DNA from: Kaistella pullorum
GTDB lineage: Bacteria > Bacteroidota > Bacteroidia > Flavobacteriales > Weeksellaceae
Reading direction: 5' to 3'
DNA length: 64,000 nt
Assembly (NCBI RefSeq): GCF_014837035.1
Contig: NZ_JACSPS010000002.1
Coordinates: 186,001 to 250,000, forward strand
The position numbers and the translations under genes are program-made. A model generated the notes under the pieces. That model was not told the DNA's origin. It searched no databases and was given only the letters and a program-made list of their open reading frames with translations. This document shows positions 59,979 to 64,000 of the stretch, piece by piece. Every line of letters begins with the position of its first letter. Position 1 is the stretch's first letter.

Positions 59979-61121
59979 TTAGCTGCCGAAGAATTTTTTA
60001 AGATTGAGTGCGGCCCGCTCAATGGTTTCTTTTTTCTTCGCAAAACAGAAGCGAAGGAGTCCGGTTTTCTGCCGGTCTCTATAAAAAGCGGAAAGAGGAA
60101 CGGCTGCAACTCCGGCTTTTTCGGTGAGCCAAAATGCAAGTTCGCGGTCGTTGAGGTCTGTATCTTCTAATTTTAATAGCTGAAAATAGCCCGCGCCGGC
60201 TTTCTGATCAAAGCTGAACGGCAGACCGGCAAAACTTTCGGTGAAAAAATCGCGTTTGTGCTGCATCATTCTGCGGTTTTCTTTTACATCGAAAACCTCG
60301 AGATATTTTGCCAGCGCATACTGTGCAGGCGCATTTACACAAAACGCGGCGTACTGATGAACCCGCCCGAACGCGGCCAGTAATTCTGCTGATGCCAACA
60401 CGTAGCCCACCTTCCAACCCGTCACATGAAACATTTTACCAAAAGAAAATATGCTGAAGCAGCGTTCGCACAGGTCCGGGTGATGAAATGCGCTGTAGAA
60501 TGGGTTACCATCATAGGTTAAGATATCATAGACCTCGTCGGAGATCACGAAAATGCCGGTTCGCGTGGTGATTTCGGCAAGCTGATTCCAGTCGGATTGC
60601 GTCCACACGTACCCCGACGGATTGTGTGGTGAATTGACCATGATTGCCTTTGTTTTAGCGTTAACTGCATTTTTTAAAGCCTCAAAATCAACAGTGAAGT
60701 CATCCTTCAAGGAAACATAGACAGGCACACCACCATTTGTCTCGATGGACGGAACATAAGAATCGTACGAAGGTTCCAGCACAATCACTTCATCTCCGGG
60801 CTCGAGTACCGTGGCCAGCGCCATGAAGATCGCATAGCTCGCGCCGGGCGTAATCATGATGTTTTCAAGCTCAAGCTGAAGTGGAATTTCACGCTGACGG
60901 TTAAATGTAAGCAGATTTTCGCGCAGAACAGGCAGTCCGCCCATCGGTGGATATTGGTTGTAATGCAGATCAGAAGCTTCGCCAAGCAGTTTACGCAGTC
61001 GCGGATCGGTCTCGTAATCCGGAAAACCCTGCGAAAGATTCACCGCCCGATGTTTTGCCGCCAATGCCGACATTTCCGAGAAAATAGACATGTCCTGACC
61101 TGAATGTTTCCGTTTTATCAT
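59979..61121 (-). CDS. Methionine aminotransferase (class I/II PLP enzyme)
   Basis: 380 residues from the preferred ATG at 61121 (one at 61145 is in frame). AVNLSQGFPDYETDP, MVNSPHNPSGYVW and the PLP lysine in FSFGKMFHVTGWK are intact; YAAFCVNAPAQYALAKYL matches the methionine/kynurenine aminotransferase group (YbdL-like). It transaminates methionine, as in the salvage pathway's last step, or kynurenine. Single gene divergent from the M28 peptidase, 80 bases away. Confidence 0.9.
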   Translation of the reverse strand: MIKRKHSGQDMSIFSEMSALAAKHRAVNLSQGFPDYETDPRLRKLLGEASDLHYNQYPPMGGLPVLRENLLTFNRQREIPLQLELENIMITPGASYAIFMALATVLEPGDEVIVLEPSYDSYVPSIETNGGVPVYVSLKDDFTVDFEALKNAVNAKTKAIMVNSPHNPSGYVWTQSDWNQLAEITTRTGIFVISDEVYDILTYDGNPFYSAFHHPDLCERCFSIFSFGKMFHVTGWKVGYVLASAELLAAFGRVHQYAAFCVNAPAQYALAKYLEVFDVKENRRMMQHKRDFFTESFAGLPFSFDQKAGAGYFQLLKLEDTDLNDRELAFWLTEKAGVAAVPLSAFYRDRQKTGLLRFCFAKKKETIERAALNLKKFFGS

Positions 61122-61201
61122 ACTCAAATTTACTATATTCTGCATCGAAAAGACTTTAGAATTTTTTTATATTTTTAAACCTTCCAATTAAATAAGAATC
61201 T

Positions 61202-62224
61202 ATGAAAAACATCTTTGTGCCGTTGCTTTCGGCGGTATTGCTGACAAGTTGTGCTACGACAAATTATTCCTATGACGGCCGTGCATTTCGCAAAGCGTAT
61301 GAATCGATCAGCCAGGACGACCTAAAACGGGACCTTTATATCATTGCTTCCGATGAGATGGAAGGCCGCCAGACCGGCAGCGAAGGTCAAAAGAAAGCCG
61401 GCCGCTACATGATTGGTCAGTATCAGAAGATGGGTGTAAGTTTCCCCGCACCGCTCAAATCTTATTATCAAATGGTTCCGCAAGCCTTTATGCAGACCAA
61501 AACGCGCGGTGGCAGCCTGCCGGAATCTGAAAATATTCTGGCTTACATCCCGGGAAGCGAAAAGCCGGAGGAACTCATCGTGATCTCGGCACACTACGAC
61601 CACGTCGGAACACGGGACGGGCAGATTTATAATGGTGCGGATGACGACGGCAGTGGAACGGTTGCCCTGATGGAAATCGCGGAAGCCTTTCAGAACGCCA
61701 AAAAGGCCGGACACGGGCCAAGAAGATCGGTCCTTTTCCTGCATGTGACGGGCGAAGAACATGGATTGATCGGTTCTGACTATTATTCCCAAAATCCGGT
61801 ATTTCCGTTGGCCAATACGGTTGCAAACCTGAATATTGATATGATTGGCCGTTGCGATCCTGAGAATTGCGGAAAAGATTATGTATATGTAATCGGTTCA
61901 GAAATGCTGAGCTCAGATTTGAAGAAAATCAATGTGGAAGCAAATAATAAAACCGTAAAACTTGAACTTAATTATAAATATGATGATCCTGCAGATCCGC
62001 AAAGGCTTTATTACCGGTCTGATCATTATAATTTTGCAAAGCACAACGTGCCTGCTGCTTTTTTCTTTGATGGTATCCACGCCGATTATCACAAGCCGGG
62101 CGACGATTCAGACAAGATCGATTACGTCGCACTGCAAAAACGTACGCAACTCGTCTTTGCCACCGCGTGGGAACTGGCGAACCGCGCTGAAAGAATCGTA
62201 GTTGACGGTAAGAATACCCGTTGA
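61202..62224 (+). CDS. M28 family zinc aminopeptidase lipoprotein
   Basis: 340 residues. Lipobox at Cys17 (LTSC). M28 metal ligands: SAHYDHVG (His, Asp), NGADDDGSGT (bridging Asp), EEHGLIGSDYY (Glu-Glu), NIDMIGR (Asp) and FRSDHYNFA-like YYRSDHYNFAKHN (His). An outer-envelope peptidase that trims amino-terminal residues from peptides, or a related amidase. Complete, with terminator. Confidence 0.92.
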   Translation: MKNIFVPLLSAVLLTSCATTNYSYDGRAFRKAYESISQDDLKRDLYIIASDEMEGRQTGSEGQKKAGRYMIGQYQKMGVSFPAPLKSYYQMVPQAFMQTKTRGGSLPESENILAYIPGSEKPEELIVISAHYDHVGTRDGQIYNGADDDGSGTVALMEIAEAFQNAKKAGHGPRRSVLFLHVTGEEHGLIGSDYYSQNPVFPLANTVANLNIDMIGRCDPENCGKDYVYVIGSEMLSSDLKKINVEANNKTVKLELNYKYDDPADPQRLYYRSDHYNFAKHNVPAAFFFDGIHADYHKPGDDSDKIDYVALQKRTQLVFATAWELANRAERIVVDGKNTR

Positions 62225-62241
62225 TACTGAATCAATAAATT

Positions 62242-62271
62242 AATTCCGCTGCAGACTGTAGCGGAATTTTT
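62242..62271 (+). terminator. Terminator of the M28 peptidase gene
   Basis: AATTCCGCT pairs with AGCGGAATT, inner CAG/CTG pairing in the loop, then TTTTTC. Confidence 0.85.
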
Positions 62272-62276
62272 CTTTG

Positions 62277-62284
62277 TAAATTTG
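62277..62284 (+). promoter_or_regulatory. Possible -7 box of tRNA-Arg
   Basis: TAAATTTG just seven bases before the tRNA's first base. It matches the consensus, but the leader would be almost nil and no -33 element is clear. Confidence 0.4.
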
Positions 62285-62290
62285 CCCTTC

Positions 62291-62362
62291 GGCCCCATAG
62301 TTCAACGGATAGAACAAAAGTTTCCTAAACTTTAGATACAGGTTCGATTCCTGTTGGGGCTA
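62291..62362 (+). tRNA. tRNA-Arg (CCT anticodon)
   Basis: 72 bases. Acceptor GGCCCCA pairs with TGGGGCT (a G-T pair at the end), discriminator A, T-loop GGTTCGATTCC, anticodon stem AAAGT/ACTTT around loop TTCCTAA. Anticodon CCT at 62324-62326. The CCA end is not encoded. Confidence 0.93.
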
Positions 62363-62386
62363 CAAAATCCTTCCACAAATAAAGAA

Positions 62387-62411
62387 AATCCCACGCTTCA
62401 GACGTGGGATT
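62387..62411 (-). terminator. Possible terminator downstream of uvrA
   Basis: AATCCCACG pairs with CGTGGGATT (9 bp), 7-base loop; T-rich only on the minus strand. It is over 200 bases past the uvrA stop, so the link to uvrA is uncertain. The region 62412-62626 shows no gene. Confidence 0.5.
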
Positions 62412-62626
62412 GACAGATAATTTCATCTCATTTGTTTAGTTATACAACCACGAACAGTGAAGCCGACATCGCTTCTGTTTTTTAGATTTCAAAAATTTCA
62501 ACTTCAGGATATATCTTAAAACTTGTCCCCTTCTTACTGCAAATGAACTGTTTAAAATATTCCAAAAGATGAACGAAATATTAAAATTCACAAGTTACTA
62601 ACAATTTTTCGTGGATAACTTCTAAA

Positions 62627-64000
62627 TTACGTAAGCTTCTCAACCAAAAATCGCGCGGTGTGTGACTTTTTATTTTTTATCAGTTCTTCCGGCGTTCCTT
62701 GGAACACCACCTCACCGCCATATTTTCCGGCCTCCGGACCAATGTCGATGATGTAATCTGCAGACTTGATGATATCCGGCTGATGTTCGATGACGATCAC
62801 CGAATGCCCGAGTTCGATAAGTGCCTGCAGTGAGGTCAGCAATTTATTGATATCGTGGAAATGCAGGCCGGTAGAAGGTTCATCGAAAATAAACAGTGTC
62901 TTATCCGTCGTGACACCTTTCACCAGGAACGATGCGAGTTTGATCCGCTGCGCCTCACCACCGGACAGGGTAGAGGAGCTTTGCCCAAGCTGTAGATAAC
63001 CAAGACCGACTTCCTGCAAAGGTTTCAGTTTGGTCACGATTTTCTGTTCGTTGTTGTCTTTAAAGAATTCAAGTGCCTCATCCACAGTCATGTGCAGGAT
63101 ATCGGCGATGTTTTTCTCATCAAACTTTATCTCAAGGATTTCGCTCTTGAAACGCGTGCCTTTGCAGGTTTCACATTCGAGTTCGATATCGGCCATAAAC
63201 TGCATGGACACGTTGATCACGCCTTCGCCCTTGCATTCATCACAGCGTCCGCCGTCTACGTTGAAGGAGAAATGTTTAGGTTTTAAATTCTGAATTTTAG
63301 CGAGTTTCTGCTTTGAAAACAAGTCGCGGATGTCGTCGTAAGCTTTTAAATAAGTTACCGGATTTGACCGCGATGATTTCCCGATGGGGTTTTGATCGAT
63401 CAGTTCAATATTTCTGACGAGTTTTTTCGGAAATTCTACCGAATCGTAATCACCTTTTTTACCGCCCATTCCAAGCTGGATCTGAATCTCGTTCGTCAGG
63501 ATTTCCTTCATTAAAGTCGATTTTCCGGAACCCGAAACACCCGAAATCACCACCAGATTCTCAAGCGGAATGTTGACGTCAATGTTCTTAAGGTTGTTTT
63601 GCCGCGCACCTTTTATTTCGATGAATTCTTTGGCTTTGCGCCTTTTGGCCGGAACTTCGATCTGTAATTTTCCGGTAAGATATTGCGCGGTAAGCGATTC
63701 GGAATCTTTCAATTCTTCAAAATTACCCGCAAAAACCAGTTCGCCCCCCAGATAACCGGCTTCCGGACCGATGTCGATGATGTAATCTGCCGCGCGCATC
63801 ACGTCTTCGTCGTGTTCTACCACGATTACCGTATTGCCCAGGTCGCGAAGGTTTTTCAGTACTTCGATGAGGTTTTCGGTGTCACGGGAGTGGAGTCCTA
63901 TTGAAGGTTCATCCAAAATGTAGATCGAGCCTACAAGCGAACTTCCGAGTGATGTCGCGAGATTGATCCGCTGGCTTTCACCGCCGGAAAGTGTGTTTGA
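62627..64000 (-). CDS. uvrA: Excinuclease ABC subunit A, 5' part beyond the window
   Basis: The last ~457 residues of ~940. From the right edge: [19 protein letters not shown] (ABC signature of the first ATPase), [10 protein letters not shown] (Walker B), then [18 protein letters not shown] (second Walker A), the zinc-finger region [19 protein letters not shown] (in part), [26 protein letters not shown] (second signature) and [14 protein letters not shown]. It scans DNA for lesions with UvrB in nucleotide excision repair. Intact in the visible part; the start is outside. Confidence 0.96.
   Translation of the reverse strand, partial: SNTLSGGESQRINLATSLGSSLVGSIYILDEPSIGLHSRDTENLIEVLKNLRDLGNTVIVVEHDEDVMRAADYIIDIGPEAGYLGGELVFAGNFEELKDSESLTAQYLTGKLQIEVPAKRRKAKEFIEIKGARQNNLKNIDVNIPLENLVVISGVSGSGKSTLMKEILTNEIQIQLGMGGKKGDYDSVEFPKKLVRNIELIDQNPIGKSSRSNPVTYLKAYDDIRDLFSKQKLAKIQNLKPKHFSFNVDGGRCDECKGEGVINVSMQFMADIELECETCKGTRFKSEILEIKFDEKNIADILHMTVDEALEFFKDNNEQKIVTKLKPLQEVGLGYLQLGQSSSTLSGGEAQRIKLASFLVKGVTTDKTLFIFDEPSTGLHFHDINKLLTSLQALIELGHSVIVIEHQPDIIKSADYIIDIGPEAGKYGGEVVFQGTPEELIKNKKSHTARFLVEKLT

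Overview
The window looks like a chromosomal stretch from a member of Flavobacteriia close to Chryseobacterium/Kaistella (family Weeksellaceae). The signs are several exported proteins with C-terminal T9SS (Por) sorting domains, promoters of the Bacteroidota type (TTG/TTTG, about 20 bases, TAnnTTTG), an acylornithine-type arginine pathway, a PE-ligase-polymerase LigD, and many family-typical proteins (DUF4230, DUF6175, NhaC, SPFH, DUF389). GC is moderate, with one clearly AT-rich block at about 50.8-55.9 kb. The taxonomic call is inference from protein style, not from a search.

Layout. 0-4 kb: 3'-truncated thrS, a stress-type protein, and a small operon (PRA-PH-like pyrophosphohydrolase, single-cysteine thioredoxin lipoprotein, DUF4230 protein, 62-aa protein). 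4-19.5 kb: secreted T9SS cargo (reprolysin-like protease, endonuclease I-like nuclease, M36 fungalysin, 242-aa unknown) among housekeeping genes (acyl-CoA dehydrogenase, DEAD-box helicase, MerR regulator, rpsA). 19.5-22.3 kb: rplS, the two CoA-transferase subunits and a Cys-rich lipoprotein. 22.4-31 kb: a compact eight-gene arginine operon followed by an Lrp/AsnC regulator. 31-44.4 kb: cupin, NhaC antiporter, a 22-residue-repeat protein, holA, trxB, crcB, tRNA-Ser, ligD, a DUF421 protein, tex, and a three-gene histidine-kinase operon. 44.6-50.2 kb: a lipoprotein and then six exported proteins, two of them CsgG-like, which look like one envelope-associated system. 50.4-55.9 kb: a decayed REP-associated transposase next to an AT-rich three-gene operon. 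55.9-64 kb: SPFH protein, DUF389 protein, a second stress protein, methionine aminotransferase, M28 peptidase, tRNA-Arg and the 3' part of uvrA.

The most interesting block is the minus-strand operon at 50775-55830. It encodes a ComEC-like metallo-beta-lactamase-fold hydrolase, a trypsin-like protease fused to a P-loop NTPase, and a P-loop ATPase with a long TPR-like helical tail. The genes are nearly butted together, base composition differs from both flanks, and 8-base GC-rich inverted repeats plus a transposase remnant lie at the edges. The composition (MBL + trypsin + sensor-type ATPase with repeats) resembles NTP-dependent conflict systems and, by gene content, AVAST type I. The two-ATPase arrangement may be a variant, so antiphage immunity is a reasonable hypothesis but is not shown by the sequence.

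The second candidate is the CsgG-like operon (45539-50187). Neither CsgG-like protein has the lipobox seen in CsgG itself, and the partner proteins are unfamiliar. A palindromic intergenic repeat family is visible in two clear copies (about 1.35 kb and 36.75 kb), with a possible third at 20.2 kb.
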